Shown: piece by piece, positions 33,662 through 43,029 of the stretch | Layout of the letters: each line of letters begins with the position of its first letter | Position numbering within the stretch: the first letter of the stretch is position 1 | NCBI RefSeq assembly: GCF_026151205.1 | Contig: NC_087077.1 | Coordinates: 4,526,001 to 4,590,000, forward strand | Length of the DNA: 64,000 nucleotides | Source: Bolinopsis microptera | Lineage: Eukaryota; Ctenophora; Tentaculata; Lobata; Bolinopsidae | Direction of reading: 5' to 3' | Position numbers and translations under genes: made by a program | The notes under the pieces: generated by a model | Seen by the model: the letters and a program-made list of their open reading frames with translations, nothing else | What the model was told of the DNA's origin: nothing | Databases searched by the model: none

Positions 33662-34583
33662 GACTAAATAAGGCAGAAACACCTTTAACAAGAATATATC
33701 CAAGAAAGGTTAGCAGGTTTTCTAACAAAACATATGAAAAATAGATGATGACCACAAGAAATCTATGTATGAGACTCATAAGACTATGATGATGAAAATC
33801 TTTTAAAAATAACTGGCTACAATGAGCATTTTAATAACAATAAATAGTAGAGATCAAAAACTTTAATTTCCAATAGAGAAATTTATAGAAACACACCTAA
33901 CAAATTTTACCCTGCTAATAGCTATTAAAAAAAACCATTAATAGTTTCGTATAAAAATTATGATCTAAACAATTACTACCCTTCAAGAATTGATCAAAAT
34001 GTTTATGTAACAAAATATTTGACTTTACCAGTCTCTTGACGTTTCACAATGAAACTGAGGTTGAAGATGCAGTTACAAAAGGCCACTGGTTCTTAATGGT
34101 TACTGAAACAAACTTTATCCAAAATACAAGTTTTAAAGCAGTCCATATCTGCTTTCCTGTGAACTGAACAATTCAAATAGAAAAACTCATTCCCTTGTTA
34201 TTACAACAATATTTAGTTTAAAGGTGATTGTTTTCAAATAAACATAGTCCAATAACACTATACTACACTTCAATATGCTTGGTATTTAATCCTTTATCAT
34301 AATAATAGCAAAATTAGCAAAATTAAATGCTATAATAAAGCCTTATCTTTTCGAAAGATTTATTTTCCGCCTAAGATTTAAGACTAACAAAAAGATATAC
34401 AAGATAATAAAGATGAAAAATCATAAAATATTAAAATTTCTGTAAGAATCTATAGAACTCCAAATATACAAACAATCTGAATACTTCAATATGCCAAGGC
34501 CTCCTCGCCAAAACTAGAATTCTATAACTTAATTAAACATGATTTCGAACCAGAGGCATACCTATGAATTATCAAAATACCGG
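33662..34583. other. Unrecognised AT-rich DNA
   Basis: No frame, RNA gene or transposon terminus was recognised in this 0.9-kb stretch. Confidence 0.4.
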
Positions 34584-35177
34584 ATGTTCGAAAAAGTCTG
34601 ACAAGGTTTCGTATCAGCTGCCACAACCTCTACATTGAAAGGGGCAGATACGAAACCCCCCTTGTACCAAGAGAAGAACGTTGGTGCACCTACTGCTTTT
34701 TCCGCAAAGGGCTCAAGCCTATTGAGGACGAAAGTCACGTATTGATTGACTGTTTGCTCTACTCCTCAGTTAGGGAAAAATTCAATTTCCATCCCCTAAA
34801 CATTACTGACCTAGTCGGTTTGCTCTCCAACAAAACTCTAGATCCTACCACACTCACTGCCACAGCAAGAGCAATCCATTCAATTCTCTCTGTGAACGAA
34901 AATTATACAGCCTACTATAAGAGCCCAGATTTCCACTCAAATACTGGCAAGTGCATAATGCTATAGGACCTTAAAATAAGATTGAACCATACAAACTCAA
35001 TTTATCTATTTTTCTAAAACTAGCATTATATATAACATTTCTAAATTATCCCTACACACTTGTAAATAATTAATAGAATTGTGTAACTTAAATTATTTCA
35101 GAATTACAACTATTGTGTATTCAATAAAGTAATTATCACTTTTGTATCCTTGTATCCTTGTATCCTTGTATCCTACA
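34584..35177 (+). pseudogene. LINE 3'-end fragment with (TTGTATCC)n tail
   Basis: The frame 34584-34965 encodes only the C-terminal end of a non-LTR retrotransposon protein, with FRISCHNLYIERGRY and a zinc motif CTYC...HVLIDC. This segment follows the reverse transcriptase in many L1/Tx1-type LINEs. It ends in about four TTGTATCC units (35144-35175), a typical microsatellite-like tail. The reverse transcriptase itself is absent, so it is a 5'-truncated insertion. Confidence 0.72.
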
Positions 35178-35307
35178 ATACAAAATTATTAAAAAAGCTT
35201 ACTGCAGAACAGTAACTGATGTTACAGAAAATCCAATACAGTCATGTCAAATTATCTGGGCAACATACAAGTCTAGAGACGGTGAAATAAACAGAGTGGT
35301 AGAAGAT

Positions 35308-35602
35308 GCTAAAATTCAGAGAATTATTTCTGTATGTACGACCGCCCACGTGCAAATTAGATGAAAAATAGGAATTTGCATAGTAACCGTAGTAACTGGG
35401 GTTGTTACACGTACGTGCACGTGCAAAGATTTGTGATTGACATGTGACATTTTGATCGGTTTTGTCGATATTACGTTGTGTTTAGTGCGAGCAACATTTT
35501 AATCGGCTGTATCTTCGGTTGTGTAGGATATTTTTTGACGCGATTGAAACTTATCAACAAAAAACACTATTAGCTTTCTCCCTGTGACCACGGGTTTTCT
35601 AG
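35308..35602 (+). mobile_element. Helitron-like element, second copy
   Basis: Same family as 27431-27744: shared TTCAGAGAATT start, the GTACGACCGCCCACGTGC block, CATTTTGATCGGTTTTGT, and the terminal hairpin CCCTGTGACCACGGG before CTAG. The first bases of the 5' terminus (TCTCTACTAT) are not recognisable, so the left end is diverged or truncated. Confidence 0.55.
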
Positions 35603-35835
35603 TATATAGATAATATCACAATGATCCTATATAAAAATAAAAATCTTAGTAAAAAACCCTTAAAACCTGAGGAACATTTTAAAAAAACCTTTACAGTTAA
35701 AGTAGCCAAATGACAATCAAAGCACTGGCTCAAAATTTATAACTTAATCTGCTATTCTAACTGCACTACCGCTTTTCATCCCTCTTTCTCCTTTAAGAGC
35801 AATAATTGTTGTTCTCATGGATCCTTAGCTACTTA

Positions 35836-36050
35836 CTAACTCCCTAGACAAGGTGACACAGGTTGTGAGATATTCTAGGATCTGTAATAACGTTGTTGCG
35901 TTTTCTGATAGGGTTTTAAAGTTTACTGATGATTTAATTGAGTTGGGTTTTAGACGGGATCGTCTTAGTAAAATATACTTATCTGTGGTAAAGAGGCATG
36001 GGCTAAAGAATAAGTTTGGTATTGGGTGTGGAAATATATTAATGCCTTGA
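35836..36050 (+). pseudogene. Retroelement C-terminal tail fragment
   Basis: The frame encodes about 70 residues (VVRYSRICNNVVAF then LGFRRDRLSKIY and a basic KRHGLKNKFG end). I recall similar tails at the C terminus of invertebrate retroelement reverse transcriptases, but cannot name the clade. No reverse transcriptase motif is next to it. The sequence to 36650 is probably the 3' region of the same element. Confidence 0.4.
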
Positions 36051-36670
36051 CCTATTGGCATCTATTTCTAATGTTGCAAAATATTTGTTGCACGTGTTGA
36101 ATTTAGTTTTATAATAACTTTGCAGCGGCGCAAATCGGAGTTCTAGAATGGCGCGGGAGATTACGCGGGAGATCTATTAGTTTAATTATTGGGTCAGTTC
36201 GTTTTAGGACGTGTCGACTACGTTTCAGTATACTTTATCCCTACCGTTTTATTACATTTATTACTTTATTTACCTATCACTATACATATTTAATCTTAAA
36301 TTATCATTTTAGTGGAACTATGTAAAAGGGGATCGTTGCTAGCGTCGAGACTGTCTTAACCCTGCCTTAGTCAGTTGAAAGTCTGATAGCATATGTTCCG
36401 TTTGATTTGACCAAACTAATGCCTTTCATTGCTTTATATGCATATTATTGCTGGTTGCTGAATTTTTACTCCATTGTACCCCTAGTTGATTTTAAGCATG
36501 TTCTGAGGAAATAAAATCGTAATCAACGTTTGCTCCAAGCCATTACATCAAAGTATTTTTTACTTTTCCGGTGACTGATCTTTTTATAAGAAATGAAATA
36601 GCTCTGGTGCTATTTCTTTTGTTGTAGTAGCTGAAATTATGCTTCAAAAGATGAGCTTTGAGGTCCTACG

Positions 36671-36780
36671 TTGTATGCAGTATGACCCGCCGTGCACGAG
36701 TGCGCGGCTCCCCTTTATCGTAAGAACGATTTAAAAAACCTTAGTGGAACGACCGTGGGGGTCACGACGTGATAGAAAGA
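36671..36780 (+). repeat. Repeat upstream of R2-like LINE, copy A
   Basis: About 105 bp containing GTATGACCCGCCG, GTGCGCGGCTCCCC and GGAACGACCGTG...GTCACGACGTGATA. It matches 41322-41425 at roughly 80% in the same orientation, so it brackets the LINE. Confidence 0.8.
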
Positions 36781-37258
36781 TTTTTCTATGTAAATGTTAT
36801 TGATAATGTATTATAGTTTTTGTATTGCGTTTATTAACTGTGTCTCAACTCTGCTTTGTTGAATACTGCTGGGATAGGCCAGCTACCATGGGGTAAGACC
36901 CATATGATAAGACAGATAGTATGCCTGGTTTTGGTCTTTAGGTTGGGTAGTGGTCGGAGCCTGCAGCGGATCTGCAATAGAGAAGTCAGACGGGGTCATA
37001 AAAGTGGCTACCTCAGCCTACATCGGTACCACGCCTCCTGCTTCTCTTAGGCCCCGGGAGTCTTTATTTAGAGACGAGTTGCCCGGGTTAACAATAAAGG
37101 CTTTGTAGGCATCCCTCCACTTACCTGTACTCCAGAAAAGGACAAATTTAGGTAGTCGAGAGTCCTCGACGGTTGAAGCAGGAGAGGGACAGAGTTGTAT
37201 CTGTGTATGTGGACGTCGGTTTGACACAGTCAAAGGCAGGAATATCCATCGGGGTCGA

Positions 37259-40200
37259 ATGAAGTGCATTTGGGAAGGGGAGTCGTCGGCTGGCAGTATG
37301 CCTGTAACTTCGACGGAGGTATCTAGCCAGGAAAACAACCACAGTGCTAGAGATATCCGGGCTCTCCTTGACAAGAGAATTTCAGTCGAACCACCTGCTA
37401 GCAAAAGAGACAAGGTGAAGTGGCCGGCGTCCAATGATGGTCGATGGAGTAAGTTTGATGAGTGTGTGGTAGAGAAGTTTGCAGTGGTTCTCAAGCGGAA
37501 ACCATTTCAAGAGAAGATGGTGAGTCATTGTGATGTAGTGTACGACGAGGGTGTCAAGTTGTTTGGTATTGTTGAAGTAGGTGCTGGTAGTGGAAAGAAG
37601 GCCATGAGCTTTAAGAACAGGCGAAAGGAGGAGATTGACAGCCTGATTGAAAAGAGGAAGCAGTTGAGGAGGAAGAAAAGGAAGGCAAGGAGTGAGATAG
37701 AGAAGGATGGTTATGAGGCATTATTGAGAGTGTTGGCTGGTCGTTTGATGAAGTTGAGGAGGGCTGAGAAAAGGAGACAGAAGCAGAGAGAGATAAGGAG
37801 AGTTAGAGGGGATTTTGGACGCGACCCTTTCAAGACAATCAAGGGAGTGCTAAATCCAAGTCCAGTGGGGGAGCTTAAGTGTTCAAAGGAGGAGCTAGAT
37901 GATCACTTGGCCAGAACGTACGGAGATCCAGCCCGGCAGCAGCCCCTTGGTATACTTGAGGGTCTGCCTGAGTGTGCTCCTGAACCCTCTGTTGCCTTTG
38001 ACCTCACAACGGTATCCAAGAAGGAGTTTGAGGAGGTTGTAAAGAAGGCAAGGAGCAAGAGTGCCCCGGGTAACAACGGGATCCCGTACACAGTGTACAA
38101 GAGATGTCCTGGTATTGCCAAGAATCTCTGGGACCTGTTAAGAACTGGATATAAGTTAGAAGAATATCCTGACAATTGTAGGTATTTCGAGGGTGTCTAC
38201 ATCCCAAAGGCGGATGGCGACTTTTCACCAAGTTCAGGACGGCCTATTTCCCTGGGTAACATTCAAGGGAAGATTTATTTGGCGATCCTGGCGAAGAGGT
38301 TGACCAGCTTTGTTGTCTCGAATGGATATGTAGACCTCTCTATACAGAAGGGTGGTGTGCCAGGCGTCCGTGGGTGCACGGAGCATTTTGGTGCCATGTG
38401 GGAGGTACTGAAGGAAGCAAAGGTCAAGAAGAAGGATCTGAGTGTGGTATGGCTTGACCTGGCTAACGCTTACGGAGCGGTACCCCATGTTCTGATTGCC
38501 AGGGCCCTCCGTTTCTACAACGTCCCCGAGAAGGTTATCAATATTATCCTACGGTACTTCTCCGGGGTATTCGGAAGGTTCTCCTCAAGAACGGTGACAT
38601 CAGACTGGCAGCAGTTTGAGATAGGAATCTTCATGGGGTGTGTGATATCAGTCATCTTGTTTGTCTTGTGCATGAACCTTGGGCATGAACACCTAAAGTC
38701 TAAGGTTCCGAGAAGCATTGAGTACATCAAGGATGACACACCGATACCAACTCTGAAGCTGTTTATGGACGATAGCTGTCTGACGACCGCACGTGCAGAG
38801 GATATGCAAACGTTACTCAATGTGTTTCAGAAGTACGTGGACTGGTCCAGATTTAAGTTAAAGTCCTCCAAGTCCAGAGCACTGGTGTTGAAGAAGGGAG
38901 TGGCTGTGAGGTGGGTTGAGGAGGTAGTGGTAGGAGAGGAGGAGGTGGAGAGAGAAGAGGTGTGTTTGCAGTTGGGTGGTGAGGTGATTCCGAATGTGTC
39001 AGAGAAGCCGATAAAATTCCTTGGGAGATGGATAAGAGTGGAAGGAAATGACAAATCAGTCATCGACTCAACCAAGGTCGACCTTAACACTTTTCTTCGG
39101 AGACTCGATGAAAGTTCCCTTACTGGACTTCAGAAGTGCTGGGGATATCAGTACATGGTCCTTCCAAAACTGAAGTGGCCTCTTGCCATCTATGATATTC
39201 CGATCACAACAGTTACCAGATGGGAACAGAATACCAATAGTTTCCTCAGGAAGTGGTTAGGGGTGGGGCACACTCTGAGTGGTCTTTGTCTGTTCAGTCA
39301 ATCATCCAGTGTGGCCTTACCGGTGAGCAGTTTGACAGATACATGGAAGATAGAGAAGTGTCGACTGTTGCAATCCTATCAGACATCTAAGGATGACCTG
39401 ATTAAAGCAGTCCAGCCCCAAGTTCGTTCTGGTAGAGTTTGGAGGCCTGAGACAGAACTGGAAGAGGCCAGAAGAGATTTGGTCTGTGAATCGGTGCGAG
39501 GGATGGTGCAACCTCAAAAAAGAGTTGGCATCGGTTTTGGTGACTGGAAAAAACCTTGGGAGAGGATGGATGAACGGGAAAGAGAGAGGGAGGTTATGCT
39601 GAGAGTGAAGGAGAACATTGAAAGAGAGAGGGAGGTGCAAGTAGGTTCTCTGGAGATGCAGAGCAGGTGGGGTGAGTGGAGAGAGCTCGTAATGAAGACG
39701 GATTTGAGCTGGCATACACTTTTTAAGTATGGTGACTCACTTATTGGGTTCATGCTAAGTGCTGTGTACGGCACCCTCTTAACCCCCTCTATGGTTTCCA
39801 AGTGGAGTGAAGATGAGGATGGGAAGTGCAAGTTATGTGAGGAGAGGATGGGCACCATTCAGCACATTTTGGCTGGGTGTAAGGTGGCCCTTAGTCAAGG
39901 AAGGTATAGATGGCGGCACGACAAGGTTCTGAAGCAGATCTCTGAACAGGTTGTCTTCCATTGTGATCGCCGAGTGAACACTTATAAGAACAAGGCCGGC
40001 GATGGAAGGCAGTTCATTGATTTTGTTCCTGCTGGGAAAAGAAAAGCAGGTACAGACGACCGGAAGGAGAGTCGTGGTTTTGGGATCCTGAGTGGGTATC
40101 GGGATTGGATAGTGCTGTCAGACCTTGAGGGGCAGCTTAAGTTTCCCAGTGAGATTGTGGAAACACGGCTGAGGCCGGACCTTGTGATATTCTCAAGGTC

Positions 40201-40525
40201 GGCAAAGACAGTTATTTGGTGGGAGCTAACAGTACCATCTGAAGAGCGGATCGCTGAATCGCACGAGTACAAGCTCGACCGATACAGCGGTCTGCAGGCT
40301 GAGATTCAGGCGAAAGGTTGGTGCTGTTATAATGCCGCAGTCGAAGTTGGAGCTAGGGGAGTGGTTGCGCAGAGTTTGGAGAGAGCTGCGAGGAGGATTG
40401 GTTTTAGGGGAAGAGAGCTGAAGAAGCTGGTACGGGACAGTGGGAAAGAGGCAGCCCACTGTTCCAGATGGATCTACTTGTTATCGAGAAAGAGGGAGTG
40501 GGAGTTCAGGAAGGTTGGAGCTTGA
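37259..40525 (+). CDS. R2-like LINE protein: reverse transcriptase plus restriction-like endonuclease
   Basis: An uninterrupted 1088-codon frame. A basic Lys/Arg-rich stretch (about residues 120-195) precedes the reverse transcriptase: SAPGNNGIPY, motif A VWLDLANAYGAVPH (about 397-410), motif B GCVISVILFVLCMN, and motif C FMDD (about 501-504) in place of the more common YADD. A CKLC...HILAGC zinc motif lies at about 856-873 and a PD-(D/E)XK endonuclease at about 970-990 (RPDLVIF...WWELTVPSEER). This domain order is that of the R2/NeSL/R4/Hero group. No N-terminal zinc-finger or Myb domain is visible, so the 5' end may be incomplete or unusual. All catalytic motifs are present, so the copy could be active or young. 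Confidence 0.9.
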   Translation: MKCIWEGESSAGSMPVTSTEVSSQENNHSARDIRALLDKRISVEPPASKRDKVKWPASNDGRWSKFDECVVEKFAVVLKRKPFQEKMVSHCDVVYDEGVKLFGIVEVGAGSGKKAMSFKNRRKEEIDSLIEKRKQLRRKKRKARSEIEKDGYEALLRVLAGRLMKLRRAEKRRQKQREIRRVRGDFGRDPFKTIKGVLNPSPVGELKCSKEELDDHLARTYGDPARQQPLGILEGLPECAPEPSVAFDLTTVSKKEFEEVVKKARSKSAPGNNGIPYTVYKRCPGIAKNLWDLLRTGYKLEEYPDNCRYFEGVYIPKADGDFSPSSGRPISLGNIQGKIYLAILAKRLTSFVVSNGYVDLSIQKGGVPGVRGCTEHFGAMWEVLKEAKVKKKDLSVVWLDLANAYGAVPHVLIARALRFYNVPEKVINIILRYFSGVFGRFSSRTVTSDWQQFEIGIFMGCVISVILFVLCMNLGHEHLKSKVPRSIEYIKDDTPIPTLKLFMDDSCLTTARAEDMQTLLNVFQKYVDWSRFKLKSSKSRALVLKKGVAVRWVEEVVVGEEEVEREEVCLQLGGEVIPNVSEKPIKFLGRWIRVEGNDKSVIDSTKVDLNTFLRRLDESSLTGLQKCWGYQYMVLPKLKWPLAIYDIPITTVTRWEQNTNSFLRKWLGVGHTLSGLCLFSQSSSVALPVSSLTDTWKIEKCRLLQSYQTSKDDLIKAVQPQVRSGRVWRPETELEEARRDLVCESVRGMVQPQKRVGIGFGDWKKPWERMDEREREREVMLRVKENIEREREVQVGSLEMQSRWGEWRELVMKTDLSWHTLFKYGDSLIGFMLSAVYGTLLTPSMVSKWSEDEDGKCKLCEERMGTIQHILAGCKVALSQGRYRWRHDKVLKQISEQVVFHCDRRVNTYKNKAGDGRQFIDFVPAGKRKAGTDDRKESRGFGILSGYRDWIVLSDLEGQLKFPSEIVETRLRPDLVIFSRSAKTVIWWELTVPSEERIAESHEYKLDRYSGLQAEIQAKGWCCYNAAVEVGARGVVAQSLERAARRIGFRGRELKKLVRDSGKEAAHCSRWIYLLSRKREWEFRKVGA

Positions 40526-41065
40526 GAGTTCACTATAACATCTAGAGGTACCATAAACGTTATCTCGTCGCCAATTGCGAGCTCTAACGGGTCTCCTCAA
40601 GTGACTCTCGGATCAGATGGTGGTTCAAGGGTGGACTGCTGGGGCGCCTGACAGGAAACCGTATTGCGATTAAAGCCCCGAAACGGTGTCAGGTTGGTAA
40701 CTGATGATTCTGATCCATGCTCCTGTGAGTTTGCTGTTGTATCTCAACTCGCTAAACTGAGGCATCTCCGCATCTTGGGTGAATATGCGTACATCTTCAT
40801 ACTAAACCCAGGTGTGGCATGTGTCAGTGAATACGGGCGAGCGGATGCAATAGCGAAGGTGGTGTGACAAGGCCTAAAAGACACAGTCAGATAGTTGTCA
40901 GCTCGCTGACTGTAAGGGAGAAGGTATATCCGTATTTCGCTGCTACTGATGCAGTCCTTGATCTGGCAATCAAGGCTTCTCTGTTTTTCGTCTAACTATG
41001 TACCGTTGGGCTTGTGGAACCCGTCAGGGGGACATACATAGGTTAGAATGGTTTTGTGCACCAAG
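40526..41065 (+). other. 3' region of the R2-like LINE
   Basis: Non-coding sequence after the stop codon. Its second half (about 40825-41060) recurs in inverted orientation inside the LTR element at 7735-7975. It contains the palindrome GTCAGCTCGCTGAC, a candidate RNA hairpin of the kind used in 3' template recognition. Confidence 0.6.
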
Positions 41066-41321
41066 AGGAGTGAGGGAATGAGGGTTGAAGAGAGAGAGCT
41101 AGAGAGTTGTTAGGGTGGTTAGGATCAGTAGGTGGAGTGTTTGGTTGGAGCGTTCTGTTTTTGCTGTATAGCATTTTAGTCACTCCGCAGTTTATTAACT
41201 GTGTCTCAACTCTGTATTGCGTAAAATTTCACAGACGAAATGATTGCAGGGCACATGGAAGATTCACAATTCACCGTTTCGGCAAGTAGTTGATTCACTT
41301 TGTACTAGCATGAGCCTTGTC

Positions 41322-41425
41322 ATACGTTGTATGACCCGCCGCCCACGAAGTGCGCGGCTCCCCCTGTATCGTCAGGACGACCATAGTGAAACGACCGTGA
41401 GGGTCGCAACGTGATACAACATGAG
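41322..41425 (+). repeat. Repeat downstream of R2-like LINE, copy B
   Basis: Direct copy of 36671-36780. A separate shared block, TTTATTAACTGTGTCTCAAC, lies after copy A (36829-36848) but before copy B (about 41189-41208), so the two flanks are not in the same order. Confidence 0.8.
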
Positions 41426-41483
41426 CCCCTTCGGTCATTTTCATTTGTTTTTATCATTTGCATCAGTAATATCTATGATGTAT

Positions 41484-41799
41484 GGAAGCGCATGTGTGTC
41501 AAAAAGTAGTAACACACATGCGCTTCCTAAATAGGAAGCGCATGTTATGTGTGTTATATTACTACTTTTTGACTTCACATAGCCATGTGTCTACGCTTAC
41601 TGCGTGACGCGCTTGTTTCACAAGCGAGAGGGCTCTGGTTAGAGCATTTTTTGATTAACGGGTGATACTGGTAGGTTTACAACCTACCAGGACGCGCGCC
41701 GAGTTGTACTCGTCGATATATTGGACCGTCGACGAGTCCAACTCGGCGCGCGTCCTGGTAGGTTGTAAACCTACAACTTTTTGACACACATGCGCTTCC
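41484..41799. mobile_element. Foldback MITE-like element
   Basis: Termini GGAAGCGCATGTGTGTCAAA and its complement bound about 316 bp. A nested inverted copy of the terminus lies at 41511-41536. A strong hairpin at 41671-41774 has arms of about 46 bp that are GC-rich (GACGCGCGCCGAGTT). No coding capacity. Target duplication is not clear. Confidence 0.7.
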
Positions 41800-41915
41800 T
41801 AAATTATGAACATAATAGCCCGGAGTCCCTAGGTAACTGCTCACTCGCGCGCGGCAGGTCTTCAACGTGTGACGAAAAACTCCTTGCGACCAATTTTGAA
41901 CCATTCTGAGCACTG

Positions 41916-42120
41916 TAGCGCGATGCGTTACTGGGCCGCGCCCTAGCAGTTATGCTTCTCGCAAGATCGGCGAGATGCGCTACTGGGCCTTATATTATAT
42001 TTGATATTACCTGGGGACCTCCGGCTATCATGTTCATAAACTTAGAGAATAGGCGGAATGACAGGCTGAGCCATGAGCGCGGCCCAGTAAGATGCGATGA
42101 ATTGACATCGTCAATTAATT
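41916..42120. repeat. Inverted-repeat element with GGCCCAGTAA ends
   Basis: GCGTTACTGGGCCGCGC near 41927 is inverted as GAGCGCGGCCCAGTAAGATGC at 42076-42096, followed by GATGAATTGACATCGTCAAT. Fragments recur at 27146-27204 and, in reverse, at 51826-51857. It looks like a small non-autonomous DNA element. Confidence 0.6.
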
Positions 42121-43029
42121 CTGAGCACTTTTCGTTCATTCATGAACCTGGGTAATGTTATCCCATATGCTACTTTTGATGGCCCCTAGACCTAGCTTGC
42201 AACTACATCCATCATTTACAATTATTTTAATAGCACCATTCATTTTCAGAGCTTATTAGGGAAAATAAATGCTTAATGCATGTCCCACTTTTGTCCCCAT
42301 AGTCCAAAAATCCCGAATCATCATCTCGACATTTTGGTCAAGGAAACGTCAGGAAAGCTCCTATTCATAGGTATTCCAAAAGGGTTCTGATGCTTCTAAA
42401 TTTTCCGTTAATAATTACAATACCAAAGCTTTCTTTACCTGGGGAGCCCAGGCTGATTGTTCACAAACACATTTGATTGAACTTGAAGCTGAACGCCGCC
42501 CAGTAAAACTTCCTTAGTTCCTTTGGTAATCTAACTTTCGGTTCTTCAATCGTGTCTTGTGCCATCCACAGCGATCTCATTAATTGGTCATACAAGAAAA
42601 ATTCGGTCAAAACGGTGAGAATTAGGGAACCCATGTCGCTTATATTTGAAAATGGGACAGAAATATCACAGTTTGGAGATTGTCCATAATTAAAGCTTTC
42701 TCCGGAAATCTGACTCCCATTACCCAGATTGTGCCTTCTGGTTCATAGCTATATAAGTATATCATTTGACATAAATTCAGCCAAAACCAACTTCCAGTAT
42801 ACCTTTCAGTAGGCAAAATACTAAGACTCTGCATTTAAAAACATTAATTTTTGTAAGGCAACATTAATCATACTAATACACATAGTATTGTACCACATTG
42901 TCAATACAGTTAATACAAATATCTGTTTGAAAATTAAAATAAGAGGACTGCGTCCTGCTGCAGTTCGTTACAGTTCGTTAAGACCAAGGTAATAAAATAA
43001 AACTAGTAGCCCAGCACTGCGTGTCTCTT
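42121..43029. other. Region downstream of the Raver-like gene
   Basis: No frame or repeat recognised. It should include the 3' untranslated region of the Raver-like gene. Confidence 0.4.

Noticed and set aside
27745..35602. One giant Helitron from the start at 27745 to the CTAG end at 35602
   Set aside because: The 35308-35602 segment is homologous to the whole short element, so it is a separate short copy.
36671..36780. Hammerhead or HDV-like ribozyme at the LINE flanks
   Set aside because: GAAAC-like bases are present in copy B but the required CUGANGA core and pairing could not be drawn in either copy.
37903..40459. Several 75-130-codon minus-strand frames inside the R2-like LINE
   Set aside because: They are antisense shadows of the long coding frame.
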